Part shown: positions 7,399-17,241 of the stretch, in pieces | How the letters are laid out: the number at the start of each line of letters is the position of its first letter | How positions within the stretch are numbered: the first letter of the stretch is position 1 | Source of the DNA: Salinivibrio sharmensis | GTDB taxonomy: Bacteria; Pseudomonadota; Gammaproteobacteria; Enterobacterales; Vibrionaceae | Direction: 5' to 3' | Length of the DNA stretch: 41,790 bases | NCBI RefSeq assembly: GCF_001995985.1 | Contig: NZ_MUFC01000001.1 | Location: 1-41,790 of the forward strand | Made by a program: the position numbers and the translations under genes | The notes under the pieces: generated by a model | Database searches by the model: none | The model's input: only the letters and a program-made list of their open reading frames with translations | What the model was told of the DNA's origin: nothing

Positions 7399-8958
7399 AT
7401 GCAACAGGCGCAACCCTCAACTGCACAACCGATGGACGGTGCTGATTATCTTAGGGATATCTTGCGCGCGCCTGTTTATGAAGTGGCAATGACCTCGCCA
7501 CTTCAAACCATGAAGCGCTTATCTGAGCGCTTTGATAACCAGGTGCAGCTCAAGCGTGAAGACCGCCAACCGGTTCACTCGTTTAAGTTACGTGGCGCGC
7601 ACAACATGATGGCACAACTGACTGACGCGCAAAAAAACGCCGGAGTGATTGCGGCCTCAGCCGGTAACCATGCCCAAGGTGTCGCCCTATCAGGTAGCCG
7701 TCTTGGGGTGAAAGCCACCATCGTGATGCCTCGTACCACGCCGGCGATTAAAGTCGACGCCGTGCGCGGCTTTGGCGGCCATGTGGTGCTACACGGCAAC
7801 AACTTTGATGAAGCCAAAGGCATGGCACAACAGCTCGCCGACGAGCACGGTTATACGTTCGTACCGCCTTTTGATCATCCGCAGGTCATTGCCGGACAGG
7901 GCACGATCGGGCTGGAGCTGGTGCAACAAAATGGTCACCTTGATTATGTTTTCTTACCCGTTGGTGGTGGGGGTATCGCTGCGGGCGTGGCGGTACTTAT
8001 TAAACAACTGATGCCCAATATCAAAGTGATCGGCGTCGAAGCCGAAGACTCCGCCTGCCTGCGTGCCGCACTAGACGCTGGCTACCCAGTGACGCTCGAC
8101 AGAGTGGGCACCTTTGCCGACGGCGTGGCGGTCAAACGTATTGGCGATGAGTCTTTCCGGCTTTGTCAGCAATACTTGGATGACAGTATCACGGTGTCGA
8201 GTGATGCCATTTGTGCCGCGGTGCAAGACATTTTTGAAGATACACGCGCTATCTCTGAACCTTCTGGCGCTCTGGCACTGGCGGGCCTGAAACACTATGT
8301 GGAAAAACACCAGCTCAAAGGTAAACAGCTGGCAGCGGTGTTGTCGGGTGCCAACACCAATTTCCATTCGCTGCGCTATGTGTCTGAACGGGCGGAGCTT
8401 GGAGAGAAGCGTGAGGGTTTGCTGGCTGTCACTATTCCAGAACAAACGGGCGCTTTCTTCAATTTTTGTCAGATTCTGGGCGATCGCGCCGTCACCGAGT
8501 TTAACTACCGCTACGGAGATCAACACCTCGCCAACATCTTCGTCGGTGTCAGGCTCTTGGGGGGGCAAGAAGAACTGGACAATATTTTGCGCGATTTACG
8601 CCAAGCCGGTTACCCGGTAGAAGATTTGTCCGATGATGAAATGGCCAAAGTGCATGTGCGCTACATGATTGGTGGCCGACCATCTGCCAGCCTCAATGAG
8701 CGATTGTATAGCTTTGAGTTTCCGGAGTACCCCGGGGCATTACTGCACTTTTTGCAAACCTTGGGCACCCATTGGAACATTAGCTTATTTAACTACCGCA
8801 ACCATGGCTCAGATTATGGCCGCGTGCTGTGCGGCTTTGAGATTGGCGATAAGGACTTACTCGCCTTTACCGCCCACCTGCGCGAGCTCGGGTATGAGTG
8901 GAAAGACGAAACCGCTAACCCCGCGTACCGTTTTTTCCTTTCAAAAACAGCCAGCTAA
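7399..8958 (+). CDS. ilvA: Biosynthetic threonine deaminase
   Basis: It converts threonine to 2-oxobutyrate, the committed step to isoleucine. The N-terminal catalytic domain (to about residue 330) has the PLP-lysine motif SFKLRGA, SAGNHAQGVA and the glycine loop PVGGGGIAAG. The C-terminus holds two ACT-like regulatory domains (about 330-515) for isoleucine and valine control, so this is the biosynthetic type and not the shorter catabolic TdcB. At 519 residues it matches the family. It is the last gene of the operon, followed by a strong terminator. Confidence 0.97.
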   Translation: MQQAQPSTAQPMDGADYLRDILRAPVYEVAMTSPLQTMKRLSERFDNQVQLKREDRQPVHSFKLRGAHNMMAQLTDAQKNAGVIAASAGNHAQGVALSGSRLGVKATIVMPRTTPAIKVDAVRGFGGHVVLHGNNFDEAKGMAQQLADEHGYTFVPPFDHPQVIAGQGTIGLELVQQNGHLDYVFLPVGGGGIAAGVAVLIKQLMPNIKVIGVEAEDSACLRAALDAGYPVTLDRVGTFADGVAVKRIGDESFRLCQQYLDDSITVSSDAICAAVQDIFEDTRAISEPSGALALAGLKHYVEKHQLKGKQLAAVLSGANTNFHSLRYVSERAELGEKREGLLAVTIPEQTGAFFNFCQILGDRAVTEFNYRYGDQHLANIFVGVRLLGGQEELDNILRDLRQAGYPVEDLSDDEMAKVHVRYMIGGRPSASLNERLYSFEFPEYPGALLHFLQTLGTHWNISLFNYRNHGSDYGRVLCGFEIGDKDLLAFTAHLRELGYEWKDETANPAYRFFLSKTAS

Positions 8959-8976
8959 ACGGAAAGCGCTCAACGA

Positions 8977-9006
8977 AAAAGCCCGACGTCAAGGTCGGGC
9001 TTTTCT
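8977..9006. terminator. Bidirectional terminator between ilvA and a convergent XRE gene
   Basis: GCCCGAC (8981-8987) pairs with GTCGGGC (8994-9000), flanked by AAAA on one side and TTTT on the other, so it can work in both directions. It ends the ilv operon and the minus-strand regulator gene whose stop codon is at 9007. Confidence 0.9.
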
Positions 9007-9378
9007 TTACTTGCGTTGCTGCTCTGGGGTCAGCGAGACCACGTAGTCGGCAATGGACAGCGCGTTGTCCATCACCGTCTGTCGTGCCACTTGAGGTAAT
9101 TGGCTCAGCAAGCTTGTCAATGCGGCTAAATCATCACGGTGAGAAAAGGCGATGTCGCGCTCATCCGTTTCGCCATGCACAAACCAGTTAAAGGGTCGAC
9201 CGGTAATTTCCGCAATCATGACCAGCGCGAGGATTTTAGGATCCGTCTTCCCCGACTCCATGTCCAAATACGTCTGACGGGCGACACTCAAACGCTTCGC
9301 CATGTCTACTTGGGTTATCTTACTAAATTCCCGTGCTTCACGGATCCGTTGCGCCATGCGCGCGGTCGAAATCACCAT
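9007..9378 (-). CDS. XRE-family helix-turn-helix regulator (copy 1 of a tandem pair)
   Basis: A 123-residue cytoplasmic DNA-binding protein. Residues about 8-62 form a Cro/CI-type HTH with ITQVDMAKRLSVARQTYLD and MESGKTDP. The C-terminal half, from RPFNWFVHGE onward, is a helical domain I do not recognise, perhaps for dimerisation. It is the same length as the gene at 9565-9936 and shares its signature segments, so the two are paralogs. Both read leftward, with 186 bases between them. The target is unknown; self-regulation is usual for such small regulators. Nothing nearby suggests a toxin or a phage. Confidence 0.85.
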   Translation of the reverse strand: MVISTARMAQRIREAREFSKITQVDMAKRLSVARQTYLDMESGKTDPKILALVMIAEITGRPFNWFVHGETDERDIAFSHRDDLAALTSLLSQLPQVARQTVMDNALSIADYVVSLTPEQQRK

Positions 9379-9564
9379 GGTTCATGCCTCATTTCTGCTA
9401 CCCGAACTGTATTAAACACAGCCCGTCACAACACCAACCCTGCATTATGCATGGCTCGGCAGGCGTATCATGGTGGCGCACACCGATAGTGTGACGCTAC
9501 GCTGCTGATGCCTACCTCAGTAAGCAAGCACTTACCCGCATATCTAGTCGAGCAGGCAGTGCTT

Positions 9565-9936
9565 TTATGCGCGCTGGGCCGCCTTAGAATAGTTCACCAA
9601 GAACGAAGCCATGTTCACGCTTTGATTCAAAATCGCCGTGCGAGCTTCGTGCGGTAAGCGAGAGAAATGCTCAAGCAGGCGATTCACATCTTGCTTATAC
9701 TGAACATCGTGCATTTCGACATCTTCGTCACCGTAGACAAACCACACTAATGGACGCTCAGTCAGCTCAGCGATGTTGGAAAGCATACGGACGCGCGGTT
9801 CTGTTTTACCGTTTTCAATGTCCAAATAGGTTTGGCGTGCTACGTTAAGCAACTTCGCCATTTTTACTTGGGTGATGCCTTTCCACTCACGTGCTTCTTT
9901 GATGCGTTTTGCTACTTGGGTTTTAGAATCAATCAT
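9565..9936 (-). CDS. XRE-family helix-turn-helix regulator (copy 2 of a tandem pair)
   Basis: A 123-residue paralog of the downstream gene. The HTH covers residues about 8-62 with ITQVKMAKLLNVARQTYLD and IENGKTEP, followed by RPLVWFVYGDED and a helical tail. The start at 9936 has a strong GAGGAAG ribosome-binding site. The upstream region (9937-10215) holds three inverted repeats, two of them operator-like. The function is unknown; identical length and colinear similarity indicate a local duplication followed by divergence. Confidence 0.85.
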   Translation of the reverse strand: MIDSKTQVAKRIKEAREWKGITQVKMAKLLNVARQTYLDIENGKTEPRVRMLSNIAELTERPLVWFVYGDEDVEMHDVQYKQDVNRLLEHFSRLPHEARTAILNQSVNMASFLVNYSKAAQRA

Positions 9937-10043
9937 TGCTTCCTCTCTACAACTGGTCGATGTTAGTCGTTATACCCTGAGTATGCACAATGTAGGCCAA
10001 GTTATTAGGCACCCATAAAACCTATAACAATCAAAATCTTATA

Positions 10044-10064
10044 AAACAGAATGGTATTCTGTTT
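10044..10064. repeat. Perfect inverted repeat, operator-like
   Basis: AAACAGAAT (10044-10052) and ATTCTGTTT (10056-10064) flank a three-base centre. It lies about 110 bases upstream of the XRE gene that starts at 9936. The size and symmetry suit a dimeric regulator; a weak terminator for the glmS transcript is the alternative. Confidence 0.5.
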
Positions 10065-10094
10065 AATTTTCCAGGCGACATGCCTGAGATTAAA

Positions 10095-10117
10095 TGCAAA
10101 ATGATTTGCATTTTGCA
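10095..10117. repeat. Inverted repeat TGCAAAAT / ATTTTGCA
   Basis: Two perfect 8-base arms (10095-10102 and 10110-10117) flank a seven-base centre that itself contains TTTGC, giving a second overlapping pairing (ATGCAAA/TTTGCAT). It is AT-rich, with no adjacent U-tract. Probably a protein-binding site. Confidence 0.45.
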
Positions 10118-10175
10118 ATAAAGTCTATGCAGATCGCATTTTCGTAGCAAAACAGCAGTAATTGATAAAAGATCA

Positions 10176-10200
10176 ACCACGCCCCTAGTCAGGGCGTGGT
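10176..10200 (-). terminator. Stable hairpin downstream of glmS
   Basis: ACCACGCCC (10176-10184) and GGGCGTGGT (10192-10200) form a perfect 9-bp stem just 15 bases beyond the glmS stop codon. On the minus strand the U-rich stretch begins about five bases later (TGATCTTTT), so it is a less than ideal intrinsic terminator. It could also protect the mRNA end. Confidence 0.6.
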
Positions 10201-10215
10201 GAATGTTGGGCAAGA

Positions 10216-12054
10216 TTACTCAACCGTTACGGCTTTGGCAAGGTTGCGAGGCTGGTCGACGTCTGTGCCTTTGATCAAGGCTACATGATAAGACAATTGC
10301 TGCATCGGCACGGTGTAGAACACGGGGGCGATAATCTCATCGGCATGGGGCATGGCGATTATATTCATCCCCTCTTCCGGCGTAAAACCAGCGTCTTGAT
10401 CGGCAAACACGTAGAGCTGGCCACCACGGGCGCGCACTTCTTCAATGTTTGATTTGAGCTTCTCCAACAACTCGTTGTTTGGCGCAATCACAATCACCGG
10501 CATATCGGCATCAATCAGTGCCAACGGGCCGTGTTTTAGCTCACCGGCAGCATAGGCCTCTGCGTGAATGTAAGAGATCTCTTTTAGCTTTAGCGCAGCT
10601 TCTACGGCAATTGGATAGTACTCTCCCCGCCCCAAGAAGAGGGCATGGTGCTTATCCGCAAAGTCTTGGGCTAATTGCTCAATCGCTTTATCAAAGGTCA
10701 ACGCTTGCTCGATGCTAGAGGGCAGGTGATGTAGAGCATCGACAATCTCGCGCTCTTTATCACGACCAATCGACCCCTGCATTTTACCCAGCGCGGTAAC
10801 CAGCATTAGCAGCGCAGACAGCTGGGTGGTAAAGGCTTTGGTCGATGCCACGCCGATTTCTGTCCCGGCGCGGGTCATAAAGGCGAGATCAGACTCGCGG
10901 ACCAGTGATGAACCTGCCACATTACAAATCGCCATGGTCGCCATATAACCACGTTCTTTAGCCAAACGCAGTGCCGCTAAGGTGTCTGCGGTCTCACCAG
11001 ATTGCGACAAGGTGATCAGCACGCTATTAGGGCGGGTGACAAACTGGCGATAGCGAAACTCAGAGGCGATTTCCACATCACAGCTTACCCCTGCCAGCGA
11101 TTCAAACCAATAACGCGCCACCATGCCCGCGTTATACGAGGTACCACACGCGATAATTTGAATGTGCTGCGCTTTGGCGAGGATATCGCTGGCGCCATTA
11201 CCGATGGCATCGACAATCACATGGTCACTGCCCAGGCGGCCTTCCATGGTATTGGTGAGCGCGGTGGGTTGCTCATAGATTTCTTTTTGCATGTAGTGGC
11301 GATATTGGCCTTTGTCAGCGGCGTCATACTGCGCACTCGCTTCATGCACCTCACGTTCCACCAATGTGCCCTCTTGGTTATAAATCGCCACCTCGCGGCG
11401 AGAAATATCGGCCACATCCCCTTCTTCAAGGTAGATAAAACGGCGGGTGACATTGAGCAGCGCCAGCTGATCAGAGGCAAGAAAGTTTTCACCAACCCCT
11501 AGGCCAATGACTAGCGGGCTTCCCGATCGAGCCGCAATCAGACGCTCAGGTTGGTTTTTATCCATCACCACGGTGCCGTAAGCACCTTCAAGCTGGCTCA
11601 CCGTACGTTGGAATGCTTCGAGTAAGTCAGACGTTTGCTTTAGCTCCCAATCAACCAAATGCGCAATCACTTCAGTGTCGGTTTGCGAATGAAACTGATA
11701 ACCACGCGCTTGCAGCTGTTCGCGTAAGCTGTGGTGATTTTCGATAATGCCGTTATGCACAATGGCAATATCATCGCCAGACATGTGTGGGTGCGCATTG
11801 GCTTCGCTTGGCTCACCGTGCGTTGCCCATCGCGTATGCGCAATCCCTGTGCCTCCAGCAGGGTTGGTGTCAGCCACTGCGTCCGAAAGCGCCGCCACTT
11901 TACCAAGACGACGCACGCGCGTGAGCTGCCCGGTAGCCGCATCGCTGATCGCAACCCCTGCCGAGTCATAACCGCGATATTCAAGGCGACGTAGCCCCTC
12001 TACTAAGATCTCGGCGACATCACGCTGGGCGACCGCCCCTACAATTCCACACAT
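10216..12054 (-). CDS. glmS: Glutamine-fructose-6-phosphate aminotransferase (isomerising)
   Basis: It makes glucosamine-6-phosphate from fructose-6-phosphate and glutamine, the first step toward UDP-GlcNAc for peptidoglycan and LPS. At 612 residues it matches the family. The N-terminus [17 protein letters not shown] carries the Cys nucleophile of the class II glutaminase domain, with THTRWATHG-type residues following. The C-terminal half has two SIS sugar-isomerase domains, for example CGTSYNAG and [14 protein letters not shown]. It ends in [13 protein letters not shown], typical of GlmS. It lies 21 bases downstream of a DeoR-type regulator and probably shares its transcript; glmU is separated from it by a tRNA operon. 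Confidence 0.97.
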   Translation of the reverse strand: MCGIVGAVAQRDVAEILVEGLRRLEYRGYDSAGVAISDAATGQLTRVRRLGKVAALSDAVADTNPAGGTGIAHTRWATHGEPSEANAHPHMSGDDIAIVHNGIIENHHSLREQLQARGYQFHSQTDTEVIAHLVDWELKQTSDLLEAFQRTVSQLEGAYGTVVMDKNQPERLIAARSGSPLVIGLGVGENFLASDQLALLNVTRRFIYLEEGDVADISRREVAIYNQEGTLVEREVHEASAQYDAADKGQYRHYMQKEIYEQPTALTNTMEGRLGSDHVIVDAIGNGASDILAKAQHIQIIACGTSYNAGMVARYWFESLAGVSCDVEIASEFRYRQFVTRPNSVLITLSQSGETADTLAALRLAKERGYMATMAICNVAGSSLVRESDLAFMTRAGTEIGVASTKAFTTQLSALLMLVTALGKMQGSIGRDKEREIVDALHHLPSSIEQALTFDKAIEQLAQDFADKHHALFLGRGEYYPIAVEAALKLKEISYIHAEAYAAGELKHGPLALIDADMPVIVIAPNNELLEKLKSNIEEVRARGGQLYVFADQDAGFTPEEGMNIIAMPHADEIIAPVFYTVPMQQLSYHVALIKGTDVDQPRNLAKAVTVE

Positions 12055-12075
12055 AGTCTTTCCTTACTGGTCTTA

Positions 12076-12840
12076 TTACTGGTCAGCACAGATCACATCT
12101 GTACCGGTTTGTTCTATGGCGTGTTTCAGATCATCATCAAGCAAACTATCAGTAATCAGGGTGTCGATGCTTGACCACGCAAGCTCTAGATTAGGGATCC
12201 GACGACCGATTTTCTCTGACTCAATCATCACCACCACCTCACGCGCGACCTCCGCCATCACCCGCGTCAGGCCCGTCATTTCGTTAAAGGTCGTGGTACC
12301 GCGAGCCACATCAATGCCATCGGCACCGACAAAAAGCTGATCAAAGTCGTACGCACGTAAAGTTTGTTCCGCCACTTGGCCTTGAAACGATTCAGAATGG
12401 GTATCCCAGGTTCCGCCGGTCATCAGCAGCGTTGGCTCGTGTTCCAGCTCTCGAATGGCATTGGCCACTTGGAGTGAGTTAGTCATCACCACAAGGCCAC
12501 GCTTCTTATTCAGTAAAGGGATCAAGGCCGCGGTGGTGGTGCCACTGTCGACCACAATACGGTTGTGGTCCCGAATGCGCGCAGCGGCGGCATCGGCGAT
12601 GCTTTGCTTTTGTTTTGACACTTGGACTGCGTGCTCTGAGACCATTTCTTGTGGTACGGGCACCGCACCACCGTAACGGCGCAGCAATAAGCCATTTTTC
12701 TCCAGCTCCGCGAGATCTTTGCGGATAGTCACTTCAGAGGTTTCAAAGCGTTGCGAGAGTGCATCAACACTGACTTGGCCTTGCTCGGTGAGCAAAGTGA
12801 CGATGGTATGGCGCCGTTGCTGAGTGTTTCGTTTCGACAT
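12076..12840 (-). CDS. DeoR-family transcriptional regulator upstream of glmS
   Basis: A 254-residue repressor-type protein. The N-terminal DeoR HTH (about residues 5-60) contains VSVDALSQRFETSEVTIRKDLAELE, split by no gap, then LLLRRYGGAVP. The C-terminal sugar-phosphate sensing domain has VDSGTTTAAL and LFVGADGID. It precedes glmS by 21 bases on the same strand, so it probably senses an amino-sugar or hexose phosphate and controls glmS and itself. A perfect palindrome at 12851-12869 begins 10 bases before its start codon. There is no obvious Shine-Dalgarno sequence. The ligand and exact ortholog are not certain. Confidence 0.88.
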   Translation of the reverse strand: MSKRNTQQRRHTIVTLLTEQGQVSVDALSQRFETSEVTIRKDLAELEKNGLLLRRYGGAVPVPQEMVSEHAVQVSKQKQSIADAAAARIRDHNRIVVDSGTTTAALIPLLNKKRGLVVMTNSLQVANAIRELEHEPTLLMTGGTWDTHSESFQGQVAEQTLRAYDFDQLFVGADGIDVARGTTTFNEMTGLTRVMAEVAREVVVMIESEKIGRRIPNLELAWSSIDTLITDSLLDDDLKHAIEQTGTDVICADQ

Positions 12841-12850
12841 ATAACAACCA

Positions 12851-12869
12851 AAGTTTCGAATCGAAACTT
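12851..12869. promoter_or_regulatory. Probable operator: perfect 19-bp palindrome
   Basis: AAGTTTCGA and TCGAAACTT flank one central base. It occupies the leader just upstream of the DeoR-family start at 12840. DeoR-type regulators often bind TTTCG/CGAAA-type inverted repeats, so autoregulation of the regulator-glmS operon is likely. Confidence 0.65.
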
Positions 12870-12953
12870 ATGGTAAAGAAAACAAAACAAAGATCAAGAT
12901 AACAAGGGAAAAAGTGTGGCTAAACGGCGAGAAACATCATTCGGTAGGCAACA

Positions 12954-12988
12954 ACAAAAAAAGCCCACCAGCGAATGCTGATGGGCTT
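12954..12988 (-). terminator. Terminator of the tRNA operon
   Basis: On the minus strand, AAGCCCATCAGC pairs with GCTGGTGGGCTT (12988-12961) over an ATTC loop and is followed by a run of T. It lies directly after the last tRNA (ends 12993). Confidence 0.9.
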
Positions 12989-12992
12989 AGTA

Positions 12993-13077
12993 TGGTGCGG
13001 AAGGAGAGACTTGAACTCTCACACCTTGCGGCGCCAGAACCTAAATCTGGTGCGTCTACCAATTCCGCCACTTCCGC
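12993..13077 (-). tRNA. tRNA-Leu (UAG), copy 2
   Basis: 85 bases including the encoded CCA. Acceptor GCGGAAG pairs fully with CTTCCGC. The anticodon loop TTTAGGT gives UAG, and the long variable arm is as expected for leucine. It is identical to the copy at 13447-13531 and is the last gene of the operon. Confidence 0.97.
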
Positions 13078-13122
13078 AAATTTATATGATAAGTCGGCGG
13101 GCGGGCCGAATATCAATTGTCT

Positions 13123-13209
13123 TGGTGCGGGGGGAGGGACTTGAACCCTCACGTCCTTTCGGACACTAGCACCTGAAGCTAGCGCGTCTACCAATTCCGC
13201 CACCGCCGC
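13123..13209 (-). tRNA. tRNA-Leu (CAG)
   Basis: 87 bases with encoded CCA and a long variable arm. The anticodon stem GCTAG/CTAGC-type pairing encloses TTCAGGT, giving CAG. The acceptor strands read GCGGCGG and CCCCCGC, leaving a C-C mismatch at the fifth pair; all other acceptor pairs are normal. Confidence 0.95.
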
Positions 13210-13250
13210 AAATCGGTGCGATTTACTGCGTTAGCAACAAATCGGAATAA

Positions 13251-13327
13251 TGGTGGCTACGACGGGATTCGAACCTGTGACCCCATCATTATGAGTGATG
13301 TGCTCTAACCAACTGAGCTACGTAGCC
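13251..13327 (-). tRNA. tRNA-Met (CAU), elongator type
   Basis: 77 bases with encoded CCA. Acceptor GGCTACG pairs with CGTAGCC. The anticodon loop CTCATAA gives CAU. The fully paired first base pair (G-C) indicates elongator rather than initiator methionine tRNA. Confidence 0.95.
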
Positions 13328-13336
13328 AACCTAAAG

Positions 13337-13411
13337 TGGCTGGGGTACCAGGATTCGAACCTGGGAATGACGAGATCAAAACCCGTTGCCTTACCGCTTG
13401 GCGATACCCCA
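13337..13411 (-). tRNA. tRNA-Gln (UUG), copy 2
   Basis: 75 bases with encoded CCA. Acceptor TGGGGTA pairs with TACCCCA. The anticodon loop TTTTGAT gives UUG. It is identical to the gene at 13653-13727. Confidence 0.97.
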
Positions 13412-13446
13412 ATTTTCATGCCGCTTAACGCCACATGTTTCAATAA

Positions 13447-13531
13447 TGGTGCGGAAGGAGAGACTTGAACTCTCACACCTTGCGGCGCCAGAACCTAAAT
13501 CTGGTGCGTCTACCAATTCCGCCACTTCCGC
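13447..13531 (-). tRNA. tRNA-Leu (UAG), copy 1
   Basis: 85 bases with encoded CCA, identical to 12993-13077. Anticodon loop TTTAGGT (UAG) and long variable arm. Confidence 0.97.
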
Positions 13532-13573
13532 ATTCCAAGTTGTTCATCTCACTTCATGGTAGTTGAAGAAAGA

Positions 13574-13650
13574 TGGCGCGTCCGGGAGGATTCGAACCTC
13601 CGACCGCCTGGTTCGTAGCCAGGTACTCTATCCAGCTGAGCTACGGACGC
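13574..13650 (-). tRNA. tRNA-Arg (ACG)
   Basis: 77 bases with encoded CCA. Acceptor GCGTCCG pairs with CGGACGC. The anticodon stem CCTGG/CCAGG encloses CTACGAA, giving ACG; its first base should be edited to inosine to read CGU, CGC and CGA. Confidence 0.97.
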
Positions 13651-13652
13651 GT

Positions 13653-13727
13653 TGGCTGGGGTACCAGGATTCGAACCTGGGAATGACGAGATCAAAACCC
13701 GTTGCCTTACCGCTTGGCGATACCCCA
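13653..13727 (-). tRNA. tRNA-Gln (UUG), copy 1
   Basis: 75 bases with encoded CCA; anticodon loop TTTTGAT (UUG). It is the first gene of the seven-tRNA operon, 12 bases after the -10 box, and lies two bases from tRNA-Arg. Confidence 0.97.
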
Positions 13728-13739
13728 ACTGAGGCGCGC

Positions 13740-13768
13740 ATAATAGGCTGGTTTTTATCGGGAGTCAA
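13740..13768 (-). promoter_or_regulatory. tRNA operon promoter with stringent discriminator
   Basis: Minus-strand TTGACT (13768-13763) and TATTAT (13745-13740) are separated by 17 bases and followed at once by GCGCGCC. The GC-rich discriminator is typical of stable-RNA promoters under ppGpp control. Confidence 0.9.
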
Positions 13769-13845
13769 CACCTGATTTTACCAACCGCACAACTTTTCGC
13801 CTTTCAAGCTAAAAAGCGGCTTGTGCGCGCTCAACAGTCAGTATT

Positions 13846-15204
13846 CTACTTTTTTTTCGGCCGTTGCCAAGCCTCAATTGTCCTTGGTTTAGCACGAGTG
13901 ATGATAAGTTGACCATCGGCGACATCTTTGCTGATGGTGCTTCCTGCCCCGACAGTCACCCCTTCGCCAATCACCACCGGCGCCACCAGCTGAGAATCCG
14001 AACCAATGAAGGCATTATCTTTAATCACGGTTTTATGTTTATTGGCACCATCGTAATTGCAGGTAATCACCCCAGCACCAATATTCACCCCTCTGCCGAC
14101 CTCAGTATCACCCAGATAAGTCAGATGATTGGCTTTCGAGCCTTCACCCAAGTGAGACTTTTTCATCTCCACAAAGTTGCCCACATGAGCATCTCGCGCC
14201 ATCTCAGCGCCCGGACGCAACCGCGTGAACGGACCAACGGTACAGTCTTCTCCAACACTGGCCCCTTCTATCACGCTGTACGGGCGCACCAATGTATTGT
14301 CATCAATCTCGCAATCAATCAGTACACTCCCGGCACCGATAGTCACGTTATCCCCTAAGGTCACACTCCCTTCGATAATCACATTGGCGTCGATGGTGAC
14401 ATCCTGTCCACATTGCAGCTGACCACGCAAGTCAAAACGGGCGGGATCTTTGAGCATCACACCACTGAGCAATAACTGTTCAGCCTGCATTTTTTGGTAC
14501 TCTCGCTCAAGGCGCGAAAGCTGAAGGCGGTTATTCACCCCCTCCACTTCCACCGCACTCACAGGATGAACGGCTTGAATCGAGCGCCCTTGTTGATGCG
14601 CCAACGCAATCACGTCAGTGAGATAAAACTCACCTTGTGCATTGTTGTTATCAAGCTGCGACAACCAATAGCGTAAATCGCGTCCAGTGGCCACCAGCAC
14701 ACCGGTATTAATTTCAGTAATCGCAAGCTGGGGTTCAGTGGCATCTTTTTGCTCAACTATCGCGACCACTTCCCCGTTTTCACGCACAATACGGCCATAG
14801 CCAGTCGGATCGTCCTGATGCACCGTTAATAGACCAATCCCGCCTTCAGGCTGCCCTTCTAGCAAACGGGTTAGGGTTTGCTCTGAAATCAAGGGCACAT
14901 CGCCATACAGCACCAACACCTGTTCATCATCCGCGAAGTGCGGCGCGGCTTGTTGCACGGCATGGCCGGTACCAAGTTGATCAGCCTGTAAGCACCAATT
15001 TACCGGTGAGTGCGCTAAAACGCGCTGCATTGTATCGCCACCATGACCATAAACTAGATGGATTTGCGAGGCGCCAAGGCCGTGACAGGTATCAATAACA
15101 TGCTCAACCATTGGCTTGCCCGCCAGGGTATGAAGCACCTTAGGGGTTTGTGAATACATGCGCGTGCCCTTACCGGCCGCGAGAATAACTGCACTATATT
15201 GCAT
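13846..15204 (-). CDS. glmU: Bifunctional GlcNAc-1-phosphate uridyltransferase / GlcN-1-phosphate acetyltransferase
   Basis: It acetylates glucosamine-1-phosphate and couples the product to UTP, giving UDP-GlcNAc. The 452-residue protein starts at [18 protein letters not shown] (ATG 15204); the open frame extends 26 codons further upstream without a plausible start. The N-terminal pyrophosphorylase domain has AAGKGTRM...PK and YGDVPL. The C-terminal left-handed beta-helix shows many hexapeptide repeats (IGAGSV, VGAGST). GlmU lies directly after atpC, as in E. coli, but here glmS is split from it by the tRNA operon and the DeoR gene. Confidence 0.97.
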   Translation of the reverse strand: MQYSAVILAAGKGTRMYSQTPKVLHTLAGKPMVEHVIDTCHGLGASQIHLVYGHGGDTMQRVLAHSPVNWCLQADQLGTGHAVQQAAPHFADDEQVLVLYGDVPLISEQTLTRLLEGQPEGGIGLLTVHQDDPTGYGRIVRENGEVVAIVEQKDATEPQLAITEINTGVLVATGRDLRYWLSQLDNNNAQGEFYLTDVIALAHQQGRSIQAVHPVSAVEVEGVNNRLQLSRLEREYQKMQAEQLLLSGVMLKDPARFDLRGQLQCGQDVTIDANVIIEGSVTLGDNVTIGAGSVLIDCEIDDNTLVRPYSVIEGASVGEDCTVGPFTRLRPGAEMARDAHVGNFVEMKKSHLGEGSKANHLTYLGDTEVGRGVNIGAGVITCNYDGANKHKTVIKDNAFIGSDSQLVAPVVIGEGVTVGAGSTISKDVADGQLIITRAKPRTIEAWQRPKKK

Positions 15205-15310
15205 AGTCTTTCCGTGATAAAAGAGAGAGTTGTCTATTAAGTTGCCCTTAGTGTAACGCGTTTTAGCTTTCGCGCGAATCACAGCCTACAAGATGACCTT
15301 TGCAGATAAT

Positions 15311-15338
15311 AAAAAAGCGACGCCGAAGCGTCGCTTTT
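15311..15338 (-). terminator. Terminator of the atp operon
   Basis: On the minus strand, AAAAGCGACGC and GCGTCGCTTTT enclose a UUCG-type tetraloop and run into TTTTTTATT, 22 bases after the atpC stop. The stem is nearly symmetric and might also act on the other strand. Confidence 0.92.
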
Positions 15339-15359
15339 ATTCTCACCGTAAGTGCCTGA

Positions 15360-15782
15360 TTAACGCTTGTGCTTGGTCAGCTCGATCACTCGAAGCTTCG
15401 CAATCGCCTTAGCCAGGTCACTGGCCGCTTGAGCAAAGTCGACGTCTTTATGCTGATTGTGGATTTTATCCTCAGCGCGGCGCTTCGCTTCTTCCGCCTT
15501 AGCTTGGTCCAGTTCTTCACCACGAATTGCGGTGTCAGCCAGCACAGTCACTGTGCCAGGCTGCACTTCAAGCGTGCCACCAGAGAGATAAATAATCTCT
15601 TCGCTACCGCCTTGTTTGACGATGCGAACCATGCCAGGCGTAATAGCGGTCAGCAGCGGTGTGTGTCCTGCGTGAATACCCAGTTCACCTTCGCTACCGG
15701 TCACCTGAATATGCTCAGCACGACCAGAGAACAGTTGTCGCTCTGCACTGACCACATCCAGATGGAAGGTTATCGCTGCCAT
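15360..15782 (-). CDS. atpC: ATP synthase F1 epsilon subunit
   Basis: 140 residues, part of the central stalk that couples rotation of the c-ring to the catalytic head and can inhibit ATP hydrolysis. The N-terminal beta-sandwich shows [15 protein letters not shown] and [14 protein letters not shown]; the C-terminal helical hairpin follows. It is the last gene of the operon, 19 bases after atpD, followed by a terminator. Confidence 0.97.
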   Translation of the reverse strand: MAAITFHLDVVSAERQLFSGRAEHIQVTGSEGELGIHAGHTPLLTAITPGMVRIVKQGGSEEIIYLSGGTLEVQPGTVTVLADTAIRGEELDQAKAEEAKRRAEDKIHNQHKDVDFAQAASDLAKAIAKLRVIELTKHKR

Positions 15783-15801
15783 ATCGCCTCCTACTCAAGC
15801 C

Positions 15802-17220
<1,419 letters not shown>

Positions 17221-17241
17221 CTAGTTCGTTAACCCTTGCCT

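Noticed and set aside
9480-9564. AAGCACT / AGTGCTT pairing downstream of the 9565 gene as a terminator
   Set aside because: The loop is about 25 bases or more and no U-tract follows; not convincing.
12055-12075. glmS ribozyme or riboswitch in front of glmS
   Set aside because: Only 21 bases separate the regulator and glmS; there is no room for the element, which is a Gram-positive feature.
12975-13169. Plus-strand frames with RRDLNSHTLRRQ and GEGLEPSRPFG
   Set aside because: Antisense translations of the tRNA-Leu genes, not proteins.
12937-13203. 88-codon minus-strand frame reading AELVDALASGASVRKD and similar
   Set aside because: It is the translation of two tRNA-Leu genes, a well-known artefact; the tRNA structures explain the sequence.
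13563-13775. 70-codon plus-strand frame with SGRIRTSDRLVRSQ
   Set aside because: Antisense of tRNA-Arg and tRNA-Gln.
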